Of a stretch of DNA of 19,557 nucleotides, positions 14,202 through 19,524 are shown one piece after another. This DNA comes from Candidatus Caccovivens faecavium. Its GTDB lineage: Bacteria > Bacillota > Clostridia > Christensenellales > UBA1242. Location of the stretch: NCBI GenBank assembly GCA_018715545.1, contig DVLK01000037.1, positions 1 through 19,557 of the forward strand, given 5' to 3'. Position numbers and translations under genes: made by a program. The notes beneath the pieces were generated by a model. The model was not told the origin of the DNA. It worked only from the letters and a program-made list of their open reading frames with translations, and searched no databases. The number at the start of each line of letters is the position of its first letter. The stretch's first letter is position 1.

Positions 14202-15203
14202 ATGAGTATTGTCAAAAACGAATTAACTGCAATAGATACCTTACTACCTTTTGACGATTTATATCCTTATTTCAAGCAAAATAACCAGTTTTATAATGGC
14301 AATCGAATTGTTGATAAAGAGCAATTTGTTAAAGTATATAATGACGGTGGTCATTATGTTGCCATGCCTTTATTTCAAAAAAATGAAAATGTTTCTTATC
14401 ATAAAAAAGACAAGACAGAATTAGATAACTTTTTTGAAAATGCCTTTTTGGTTGGTTTGAAAAACAACTTGAAAGGTAGAGCGTTGTCTGATTTTTTAAT
14501 TGACGCTATTATAGATAAATATTCGCTTGATTTAGAATATGTTGCTGAATATGTTGCTGTCAATTTTAAGCGAAAATTACACAATCTTCATAAGCGTTTT
14601 AAACTTTTTAAGCGTAAGGCAAATTTAAACAAGTGGAATACATTTGTTACAATTACTTATGACGATAAAAAGCATACTGCTGAAACTTTTAGGCAAAAGT
14701 TGAGAAAAACTCTTGCTAATTTTCATACACGCCGTGGTTGGAAATATATGGGCGTTTTTGAGTATGCACCAGAAACAAAAAGACTTCATTTTCATGCTTT
14801 GATGTATATTCCAGAAAATGAAATGGTCGGAACTATTGAAAAAATAACTGATTATTCTACTGCACAACATAAAATGCAAACAACTTATCAAAATACTTTC
14901 TTTTTAGAAAAATTCGGTAGAAACGATTTTGAGAATATTACTGACGCTGATATTAAGAGTGGTAGAGCGTTAGATTATATTATTAAATATATAGCAAAAT
15001 CTGATGAAAGAATTTTGTATTCTCGTGGTATTCCTAGTGAAATTTTAATGAAGATTGATTATAAAGATGTTGCTTGTTTGATGTTTGACTTTGTTCAAAA
15101 ATTTATTCTTTTTGATAATGTGGTTGATTATGAAAGAGATATTTTAAAAATTCCACTGCGGAAAAAAATATTACAACAGATGTCTATGTTTAGTATTTGT
15201 TGA
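14202..15203 (+). CDS. rep: HUH rolling-circle replication initiator (Rep), two-tyrosine type
   Basis: The 333-residue protein carries the three Rep motifs: motif I FVTITYD (148-154), motif II RLHFHALMYIP with the metal-binding HxH at His196/His198, and motif III LDYIIKYIAKS with Tyr259 and Tyr263 in a YxxxY arrangement, as in phiX174 gpA and gokushovirus-type initiators. Such enzymes nick the origin, stay covalently bound to the 5' end and release single-stranded circles. An N-terminal region of about 140 residues precedes the nuclease and contains NDGGHYVAMP, shared with the 114-aa phage protein. The start is supported by AAAAGGGG. A terminator follows the stop codon. The gene is complete, and there is no helicase domain, so host helicase is probably used. 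Confidence 0.85.
   Translation: MSIVKNELTAIDTLLPFDDLYPYFKQNNQFYNGNRIVDKEQFVKVYNDGGHYVAMPLFQKNENVSYHKKDKTELDNFFENAFLVGLKNNLKGRALSDFLIDAIIDKYSLDLEYVAEYVAVNFKRKLHNLHKRFKLFKRKANLNKWNTFVTITYDDKKHTAETFRQKLRKTLANFHTRRGWKYMGVFEYAPETKRLHFHALMYIPENEMVGTIEKITDYSTAQHKMQTTYQNTFFLEKFGRNDFENITDADIKSGRALDYIIKYIAKSDERILYSRGIPSEILMKIDYKDVACLMFDFVQKFILFDNVVDYERDILKIPLRKKILQQMSMFSIC
14343..14360 (+). repeat. 18-bp direct repeat, copy 2 (in rep)
   Basis: This is an exact copy of 10573-10590, encoding DGGHYV at Rep residues 48-53. Confidence 0.9.
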
Positions 15204-15232
15204 AAATTTTTATATTTTTTTTAAAATTTTTA

Positions 15233-15256
15233 CACTTACACTGTAAGTGCTTTTTT
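15233..15256 (+). terminator. terminator of rep
   Basis: CACTTAC (15233-15239), loop ACT, GTAAGTG (15243-15249), then C and six T. It lies 30 bases after the rep stop. Confidence 0.75.
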
Positions 15257-15310
15257 GCGTTTTAGTTATAGTAAAAGTTTTATGAAATAAAATAAAAAAT
15301 ATAAAAAAAT

Positions 15311-15365
15311 GGGGTTTAAGGGGCAATTCACAAGCGGTTTAGCGTGAATGCCCCTTCCCCTTTTT
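15311..15365 (+). terminator. long GC-rich hairpin, possible bidirectional terminator
   Basis: AAGGGGC(A)ATTCAC (15318-15331, one bulged A) pairs with GTGAATGCCCCTT (15344-15356), and GGGG 15311-15314 pairs with CCCC 15357-15360. A T-run follows on the plus strand (15361-15365), and an A-run before it gives a T-run on the minus strand. It could instead be a packaging or origin hairpin. Confidence 0.5.
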
Positions 15366-15391
15366 GTTATTTTTGTTCAATTCTTGCTTGC

Positions 15392-15430
15392 TAGACGCCC
15401 CCCCTTGTTAAAAAGACAAGGGGGCGTCTA
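15392..15430. other. GC-rich hairpin without U-tract (candidate packaging/origin signal)
   Basis: TAGACG followed by seven C and TTGT (15392-15408) pairs with ACAAGGGGGCGTCTA (15416-15430), with two unpaired C; the loop is about seven bases. Neither strand has a T-run after the stem, so a terminator is unlikely. It is one of the most GC-rich segments in the window. Confidence 0.5.
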
Positions 15431-15455
15431 ATTCTCTCTATAATAAATTTTGCTC

Positions 15456-15484
15456 TTGAAATAATGTAAAATGTTTAGTAAAAT
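15456..15484 (+). promoter_or_regulatory. sigma-A-type promoter of the transposase gene
   Basis: TTGAAA (15456-15461) and TAAAAT (15479-15484) with 17 bases between. The start point would fall near 15491, at the GGAGAG ribosome site, so the leader is very short. Confidence 0.5.
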
Positions 15485-15502
15485 ATTTATGGAGAGTGAT
15501 TT

Positions 15503-16552
15503 ATGAAAAAGAAAGGCACGAAAAATTTAACATATACTCAAAGACTTCAAATAGAAATTCTTTTTAATGCTAAACATCATAAGCAAGAAATTGCTAAAAT
15601 GGTTGGTGTGAGTTTACGCACAATACAAAGAGAATTAAAGCGTGGCGAATATGAACATTTAACAAAGCAGTCTAATTTTTGGTATGGTGATAAGTATAAA
15701 AAAGTAAAACGCTATTCTGCTGAAAAAGCACAACAGCGTTATAATAATTTATGTTCTGCAAAAGGTCGCCCTTTAAAAGTTGGTAATGATTTTGAGTTTG
15801 TCAATTATATAAATAACCGTGTTAAAAACGAAAAGATAACAGCACATGCTGTATGGGGTCAAATTCAATATAAGCAAATGCGATTTAAAACACAAATAAG
15901 TAAACAAACGCTTTATAATTATATAGAGTTGGGTATTATTGAAAATAAACAAATAGGAAAAGTTAAAAAACAAAAACATAAACAGCAAAAAGCAATAAAG
16001 CGTGTTGCTCGTGGTGTTTCTATTGAATTGCGTCCTTTGGAAATAAAAAATCGTCTAATTTTTGGTCACTGGGAAATGGACTGTCTTTGCGGTTCTTCTC
16101 ATGATACTTTTTTGGTTATGACAGAACGCTATACAAGGCAAGAAATAATCTTTAAAATGGAAAATCAAAAAGCAGAGAGCGTTTTAAAATGCCTTGACAA
16201 TTTAGAAAGACAATACGGTAAAGAAAAATTTAAACAAGTATTTAAAACAATTACTGTTGATAATGGCGCGGAATTTTTAGACTTTCAATCTTTGGAAAGG
16301 TCTGTGTTTGACAAAAATTCAAAACGCACATCTGTTTATTACTGTCACCCTTATTGTTCTTGTGAGCGTGGCACGAATGAACGCATGAATCGTGAAATAC
16401 GCAGACTTGTTCCAAAGGGAACAAACTTATCGGTTTATACAAATAACGATGTTGAGAAAATTCAAAATTGGTTAAATAATTACCCTAGAAAAGTTTTGAA
16501 TTTTGCAACATCGCAAGAGTTGTTCGATAAGTGTATGAAAATGATTACTTAG
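15503..16552 (+). CDS. IS30-family DDE transposase, probable phage integrase
   Basis: The 349-residue protein has an N-terminal helix-turn-helix (IAKMVGVSLRTIQRELKRG, about 30-48), a second DNA-binding region, and an IS30-type catalytic core: Asp193 in GHWEMDCL, Asp253 in ITVDNGAEF, and Glu288 in CERGTNERMNREIR followed by VPKGT. IS30 enzymes make a circular intermediate and insert it with very short target duplications, often at palindromic sites. No good terminal inverted repeats flank this gene alone, so it looks like a phage gene rather than an inserted IS. Spiroplasma plectroviruses also carry IS30-type transposases (from memory). An active role in integrating the circular phage genome is inferred. 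It ends at 16552. Confidence 0.85.
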   Translation: MKKKGTKNLTYTQRLQIEILFNAKHHKQEIAKMVGVSLRTIQRELKRGEYEHLTKQSNFWYGDKYKKVKRYSAEKAQQRYNNLCSAKGRPLKVGNDFEFVNYINNRVKNEKITAHAVWGQIQYKQMRFKTQISKQTLYNYIELGIIENKQIGKVKKQKHKQQKAIKRVARGVSIELRPLEIKNRLIFGHWEMDCLCGSSHDTFLVMTERYTRQEIIFKMENQKAESVLKCLDNLERQYGKEKFKQVFKTITVDNGAEFLDFQSLERSVFDKNSKRTSVYYCHPYCSCERGTNERMNREIRRLVPKGTNLSVYTNNDVEKIQNWLNNYPRKVLNFATSQELFDKCMKMIT

Positions 16553-16626
16553 CAAAATTTTAAATATTTCTTTTAAAGGTGCTGGAAGCAACACTTATTT
16601 TATCTTTGTCAAAATTTGTCAATTTT

Positions 16627-16660
16627 CCCCTTTTAACCTATTGCAATAGGTTAAAAGGGG
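16627..16660. repeat. 34-bp perfect palindrome downstream of the transposase
   Basis: Each 17-base half (CCCCTTTTAACCTATTG and its complement) matches without any loop. The following sequence, TGTGTTTCTC, is not a clear U-tract. It may form a cruciform, a rho-independent stop, or a transposase/origin site near the right end of the element. Confidence 0.85.
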
Positions 16661-16713
16661 TGTGTTTCTCTCATATTCTACACTAAAAATCAAAAATTTT
16701 TATTTTTTTTATA

Positions 16714-16721
16714 AAAAGTGC
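16714..16721 (-). repeat. candidate right terminal inverted repeat
   Basis: AAAAGTGC is the inverse of GCACTTTT at 5843-5850. The outward continuation (TTAAATTTGTTTGACTTTTC) has the look of IS30-type ends, but similarity is weak. Confidence 0.3.
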
Positions 16722-16742
16722 TTAAATTTGTTTGACTTTTCA

Positions 16743-16756
16743 AATATATTTTGTTT
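16743..16756 (+). repeat. 14-bp direct repeat, right copy
   Basis: AATATATTTTGTTT, the same as 5780-5793. It sits four bases before the cloverleaf repeat and marks the probable right edge of the element. Confidence 0.35.
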
Positions 16757-16759
16757 CAC

Positions 16760-16874
16760 GGGCGAACGCGCAGAAAATTTTTTTGCAAAGCGCTAACTAA
16801 AAAAACACACCCTATCAAAAAAATTTTCCACAGCCTAAAGGCTGGCTAGGCACATGCCTAGCGCGCGTTCGCCC
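16760..16874. repeat. 115-bp cloverleaf-like inverted-repeat element
   Basis: An outer 12-bp stem (GGGCGAACGCGC 16760-16771 with 16863-16874) encloses three arms: GAAAATTTTTTTG with its 13-bp complement (16773-16785 with 16816-16828), CAGCC/GGCTG (16831-16835 with 16840-16844), and GCTAGGCA/TGCCTAGC (16845-16852 with 16855-16862), the last two directly abutting. It ends exactly in the stop codon of the GlmU-like gene, and on the minus strand the CAGCC arm followed by a T-run (TGGAAAATTTTTTT) could serve as its terminator. GGGCGAAC...GTTCGCCC hairpins are familiar as dispersed intergenic repeats in several bacterial groups (from memory). Confidence 0.75.
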
Positions 16875-17410
16875 TACCTCTTTTTATTTTCCTGCCTAAC
16901 TCTACCAATAACAAAATCACCTTCTTCCGTATTTTTTGTCACGGTCGTTCCCGCACAAATATATGTTCCATCGGCAATACTCACCGGAGCAATAATATTG
17001 ACATTGCACCCGATAAAGACATCGTTACCAATTTTGCTTCTTCTTTTAACCTTTCCGTCATAATTTGCAAACACAACGCCACAACCGATATTGACGCGCT
17101 CACCTACATCGGCATCTCCCACATAAGAAAGATGAGGCACTTTTGAAAATTTTCCGATTTTAGAATTTTTTATTTCCACAAACGAACCAACTTTAACGCC
17201 ATCAGAAATATGCGTGCCTTTTCTTAGATTGGCATAAGGACCTATTTTAGCATCATTTTCTATGACGCTCTCCGTGACATAGCTATCTTTAATCTCCACA
17301 TTGTCGCCGATAATAGAATTTTCTATCACAGAATTTCCTAGAATTTTAACACCTTTGCCGAAAGAACAATCGCCAATAACCTTAACACTTTTATCAACAA
17401 AATTTTCCAT
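16874..17410 (-). CDS. GlmU C-terminal-like left-handed beta-helix acyltransferase (acetyltransferase domain only)
   Basis: From the ATG at 17410 (MENFVDKSVKVIG) this is 178 residues of hexapeptide repeats forming a left-handed beta-helix. The segment GPYANLRKGTHISDGVKVGS, then VEIKNSKIGKFSKVPHLSYV, GDADVGERVNIGCG, FANYDGKVKRRSKIG, VFIGCNVNIIAPVSIADG and AGTTVTKN follows the acetyltransferase half of GlmU closely, including the YANLR region, the KxxHLSY motif, NYDG, and AGTTVT. GlmU acetylates glucosamine-1-phosphate and then adds UMP to make UDP-GlcNAc for the cell wall; the uridylyltransferase half is absent here. It may be a stand-alone glucosamine-1-phosphate acetyltransferase paired with a separate uridylyltransferase, a related sugar acetyltransferase, or a truncated gene. 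The frame is open upstream to 17494, but that part overlaps the preceding gene and is not GlmU-like. No clear ribosome site precedes the ATG. Confidence 0.75.
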   Translation of the reverse strand: MENFVDKSVKVIGDCSFGKGVKILGNSVIENSIIGDNVEIKDSYVTESVIENDAKIGPYANLRKGTHISDGVKVGSFVEIKNSKIGKFSKVPHLSYVGDADVGERVNIGCGVVFANYDGKVKRRSKIGNDVFIGCNVNIIAPVSIADGTYICAGTTVTKNTEEGDFVIGRVRQENKKR

Positions 17411-17427
17411 ACAGTGATATATGAAAA

Positions 17428-17459
17428 ATGGAGCGATATTGTTAACAACTACGCTCCAT
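17428..17459 (-). terminator. 32-bp imperfect palindrome between the 100-aa and GlmU-like genes (attenuator or terminator)
   Basis: ATGGAGCG and CGCTCCAT form the arms (17428-17435 and 17452-17459), with TTGTT/AACAA in the centre; 13 of 16 positions pair. On the minus strand the stem is followed by TTTTTC, so it can act as a terminator that covers the stop codon of the 100-aa gene and reduces read-through into the GlmU-like gene. Confidence 0.45.
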
Positions 17460-17744
17460 CGTGATTTCTTCTTTATAGCGGTTATATTTATCAATAGTCA
17501 TCAAAAGATACCTTTCTCTCTGCTGACTGTCAAGTGATTTCAAAACTTTATCATCCATCAGGAAATGCAAAGGATTGAAAATTTCGTCCTCTTTATCCAT
17601 TAAATATTCCACTTTCTCTTTAAACGCATCATCTCTAAATGATATTGTTTTAATCCTTGTGTTTACACTAACTCTATTGTCTTTGCCGAGCAATTTATTC
17701 TTAGCTCTTAAAGCAAAATTTTTTAATATGTCGTTATTTTTCAT
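17442..17744 (-). CDS. 100-residue hypothetical protein
   Basis: A charged, mainly helical soluble protein (KNFALRAKNKLLGKDNRVSV, then IKTISFRDDAFKEKVEYLMD, and SLDSQQRERYLLMTIDKYNR). There is no membrane segment and no recognised motif. The start at 17744 is firmly set by AAAGGAGGT ten bases upstream. It lies upstream of the GlmU-like gene on the same strand; the palindrome between them suggests partial uncoupling. The pattern of a helical C-terminus with a YKEEI motif may be a protein-interaction tail. Function unknown. Confidence 0.75.
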   Translation of the reverse strand: MKNNDILKNFALRAKNKLLGKDNRVSVNTRIKTISFRDDAFKEKVEYLMDKEDEIFNPLHFLMDDKVLKSLDSQQRERYLLMTIDKYNRYKEEITMERSC

Positions 17745-17963
17745 TAACTTTTTACCTCCTTTTTAACAACAAATAAATTATATAATAAATGAGATAAAAA
17801 GCCAAAATATATTTTGTTTTATTATTATTAATTATGTCGAAATATATGATATTTTGAAACAAATTTTTTTGCGTTAATACCGAAAAGAAAAATATACAAA
17901 AAAATCATATTCTTAATAAATATTTAATCCTAAAAAAAATAAAATGTGTAATAATTTTACACA
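17745..17963. other. AT-rich intergenic region upstream of the 100-aa gene
   Basis: Apart from the ribosome site, the third copy of the 14-bp AATATATTTTGTTT repeat (17806-17819) and part of the terminator at 17943-17965, no gene or clear promoter could be recognised in this stretch. Confidence 0.5.
17806..17819 (+). repeat. 14-bp direct repeat, third copy
   Basis: AATATATTTTGTTT as at 5780 and 16743, here in host intergenic DNA about 1 kb right of the phage-like element. Confidence 0.35.
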
Positions 17964-17965
17964 TT
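17943..17965 (-). terminator. terminator of the 232-aa/241-aa operon
   Basis: AATGTGTAA (17943-17951) pairs with TTACACATT (17957-17965), loop five bases. On the minus strand the stem overlaps the stop codon and is followed by a long T-rich run. Confidence 0.7.
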
Positions 17966-18689
17966 AAATTTTTTCAAATTCACTAGCCAAAAATTCCTTC
18001 TTGTTTGCTTTTTCCTTTTCTAAAAGTCTTTCGTTGTTTAGCCTAATAATCCTACGGCAAATTTCTTTTCTTTCGATATTTTCAACCCTATCTTTCTCTG
18101 AAGCAATCTTTTCTCTTATTTCTTTCTTGAGTTTCAAAACATATTCATTGAAGTTTGACGGAACTTTGCCAGCGTCAATTTTTGCTTTCAAACCCTCTTC
18201 AATTTGTGTTACACATGACACGATGAACATCTCATCTCTAAACCACTTTGTGGCAAGTTTTTTGAATTCGCTTGGGGAATTATAGAGTTTTCTTAAAATT
18301 TTAACCTCTTGACTATCCTCGGTCACAGGCACCACATTGTCATTGACACGCTTAAGTTTTTCGGTGTAAGCATCCCACATAGAACCAGTCTTGTCAATCA
18401 CACAAAGTCGCCCGCTTCTCGTTTCCACCTTAGCAAGCCCGTTTTCAAATTGCGAAGCATACTCAAGTTTAAGAGGCATGATTTCGCCCGACTCATACAT
18501 ATATGTCTGATAAACCCTCTTGCCCTCTCGCACATTGATGACCGCCATACCTTCGTTAAAATCGCTCGGCTTAACAAAAAATCTTTTATATTGTCTTTCT
18601 TTAAAACGCTCTTTCTTTTTCTCTTCCATAACTTTATTTTGCGCCACAATTTTTCCTTTCACACCTTCAATCAATTTACCTAAAAACAT
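17964..18689 (-). CDS. 241-residue hypothetical protein with WG-repeat-like segment
   Basis: The start at 18689 is set by AAAGGAGGG at good spacing. The N-terminal third is basic (KGKIVAQNKVMEEKKKERFK). The middle has FNEGMAVINVREGKRVYQTY, SQFENGLAKVETRSGRLCVI and DKTGSMW, a pattern like the WG/KWG beta repeats in which strands carry 'F..GLA.V....G....ID..G'. The C-terminal third is a charged coiled-coil-like region (VENIERKEICRRIIRLNNER). It follows the 232-aa gene by one base, so the two are translated from the same mRNA. No signal peptide is seen. The function is unknown; the repeat suggests protein-protein contact. Confidence 0.75.
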   Translation of the reverse strand: MFLGKLIEGVKGKIVAQNKVMEEKKKERFKERQYKRFFVKPSDFNEGMAVINVREGKRVYQTYMYESGEIMPLKLEYASQFENGLAKVETRSGRLCVIDKTGSMWDAYTEKLKRVNDNVVPVTEDSQEVKILRKLYNSPSEFKKLATKWFRDEMFIVSCVTQIEEGLKAKIDAGKVPSNFNEYVLKLKKEIREKIASEKDRVENIERKEICRRIIRLNNERLLEKEKANKKEFLASEFEKI

Positions 18690-18690
18690 T

Positions 18691-19389
18691 TTAAAATCCC
18701 TCCTTTATGCAATCCGTAGAAAGCGCAAACAGTTTTTCTACCCTTGCTTGATAATTTTCAATGTCAACCACTTCACTTTTGCATTTTTTAAGCACATTCT
18801 TAATCGACTCTTCGCTTACATAATCTTGCGCCTCTAAGTATTTTCGGTATAGTTTATTAAGTCCGCCTGTAATATTACTTGCAAGCGCAGCACCTCGTAT
18901 ATTATGAACATATCTATCGTTAAAACCTCTATCTAAACCGTGCCAACAAAACAATTTAAAATGTTTTCGCAATGAGTCAACTGAAGTTTGAAGTAAGCTA
19001 TCTCCATGCTTTTTTATCGTGTCATCATCAAGCGCTGTATATAGCATTGGACAAACGAGAAGATAGTCTTTCAATTTTTCAGCAGATAGGTCGCCTACAT
19101 ATTCTGTCACCTTTCTATAACCGTTTTTCGTAGGAACAAGAGCCTCTTGAACATCCACTGCTATACGATTTTTAGTGACAGGATCCTCATAGGTGGTCTT
19201 AGCCATATTACCATAGACATCAAAATAGACGCCTTCTGAGTTGTATTTTTCTTTCACAAAGACAACGCCATTATTTAAACAAGGACTTATAAAATATGCT
19301 TCAGGATAAACCGACTTAACAACAATTCTAGTAACAAAATCAAGCGGATTTTCCATATTCCTAATAGCCAAATATTCTTGAAAATTCAT
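18691..19389 (-). CDS. 232-residue hypothetical protein
   Basis: This soluble protein (MNFQEYLAIRNMENPLDFVT) is not recognised. It has an N-terminal alpha-beta part with YFISPCLNNGVVFVKEKYNS, GVYFDVYGNMAKT and an EALVPTKNGYRKVTEYVG stretch, followed by a mostly helical half (EKLKDYLLVCPMLYTALDDD and FKLFCWHGLDRGFNDRY). The ribosome site is AGAGGTG before ATG 19389, behind a perfect consensus promoter, so it is probably highly expressed. It forms an operon with the 241-aa protein, which ends the transcript. Confidence 0.75.
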   Translation of the reverse strand: MNFQEYLAIRNMENPLDFVTRIVVKSVYPEAYFISPCLNNGVVFVKEKYNSEGVYFDVYGNMAKTTYEDPVTKNRIAVDVQEALVPTKNGYRKVTEYVGDLSAEKLKDYLLVCPMLYTALDDDTIKKHGDSLLQTSVDSLRKHFKLFCWHGLDRGFNDRYVHNIRGAALASNITGGLNKLYRKYLEAQDYVSEESIKNVLKKCKSEVVDIENYQARVEKLFALSTDCIKEGF

Positions 19390-19409
19390 TTCACACCTCT
19401 TATAACTAA

Positions 19410-19438
19410 ATTATACGCCATAACAAGCAAGATGTCAA
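19410..19438 (-). promoter_or_regulatory. perfect consensus sigma-A promoter
   Basis: On the minus strand TTGACA (19438-19433) and TATAAT (19415-19410) are 17 bases apart, matching the consensus in all twelve positions. It drives the 232-aa/241-aa operon. Confidence 0.85.
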
Positions 19439-19478
19439 TAGTGAATTTTAAGAAATCGGCAATAAACAACGAAAGTAT

Positions 19479-19524
19479 CCGCACTAGATCCTTCGACTTC
19501 GCTCAGGATGACATAACCTAGCGG
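19479..19524. repeat. dispersed intergenic repeat with imperfect hairpin
   Basis: The core GATCCTTCGACTTCGCTCAG followed by GATGACA (19487-19513) belongs to a repeat type seen between genes in many unrelated bacteria (from memory). Arms ATCCT/AGGAT (19488-19492 with 19505-19509) and outer CCGC/GCGG (19479-19482 with 19521-19524) fold back. No gene is visible between 19439 and 19557. Confidence 0.7.

Larger units (their letters stand above)
15204..15502. other. hairpin-rich intergenic region between rep and transposase
   Basis: This 299-base gap contains three strong stem-loops (15233-15256, 15311-15365 and 15392-15430, listed separately), AT-rich spacers and the transposase promoter. The density of GC-rich stems in otherwise AT-rich DNA, beside rep, resembles the intergenic region of filamentous phages that carries origins and the packaging hairpin. 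Confidence 0.5.
5794..16757 (+). mobile_element. integrated inovirus/plectrovirus-like filamentous phage element
   Basis: About 11 kb of plus-strand genes interrupts minus-strand host genes. The content matches filamentous phages: small genes packed with 4-base overlaps, a candidate ssDNA-binding protein, three membrane-anchored surface proteins, tiny membrane peptides, a Zot/pI-type membrane ATPase, an HUH rolling-circle Rep, structured intergenic regions and a transposase in place of an integrase. There are no tailed-phage genes (terminase, portal, tape measure) and no conjugation set. Edges are approximate: left of 5850 and between 16714 and 16757, from the end of phage genes, the 14-bp direct repeats and an imperfect inverted pair (5843-5850 with 16714-16721). 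All reading frames are intact, so it may still be active. A defective or satellite element is the alternative, since no standard major coat gene is evident. Confidence 0.8.

Noticed and set aside
15445..16560. 10-bp inverted match AAATTTTGCT/AGCAAAATTT around the transposase as IS ends
   Set aside because: Too short and AT-rich for IS30-family ends, no target duplication, and it overlaps the stop codon of the transposase.
16658..16812. 10-bp inverted match GGGTGTGTTT/AAACACACCC
   Set aside because: It is within chance expectation and crosses the cloverleaf arms; kept only as a note.
18309..18683. 124-residue plus-strand frame
   Set aside because: It is antisense to the 241-aa gene, which has an ideal ribosome site and operon context.
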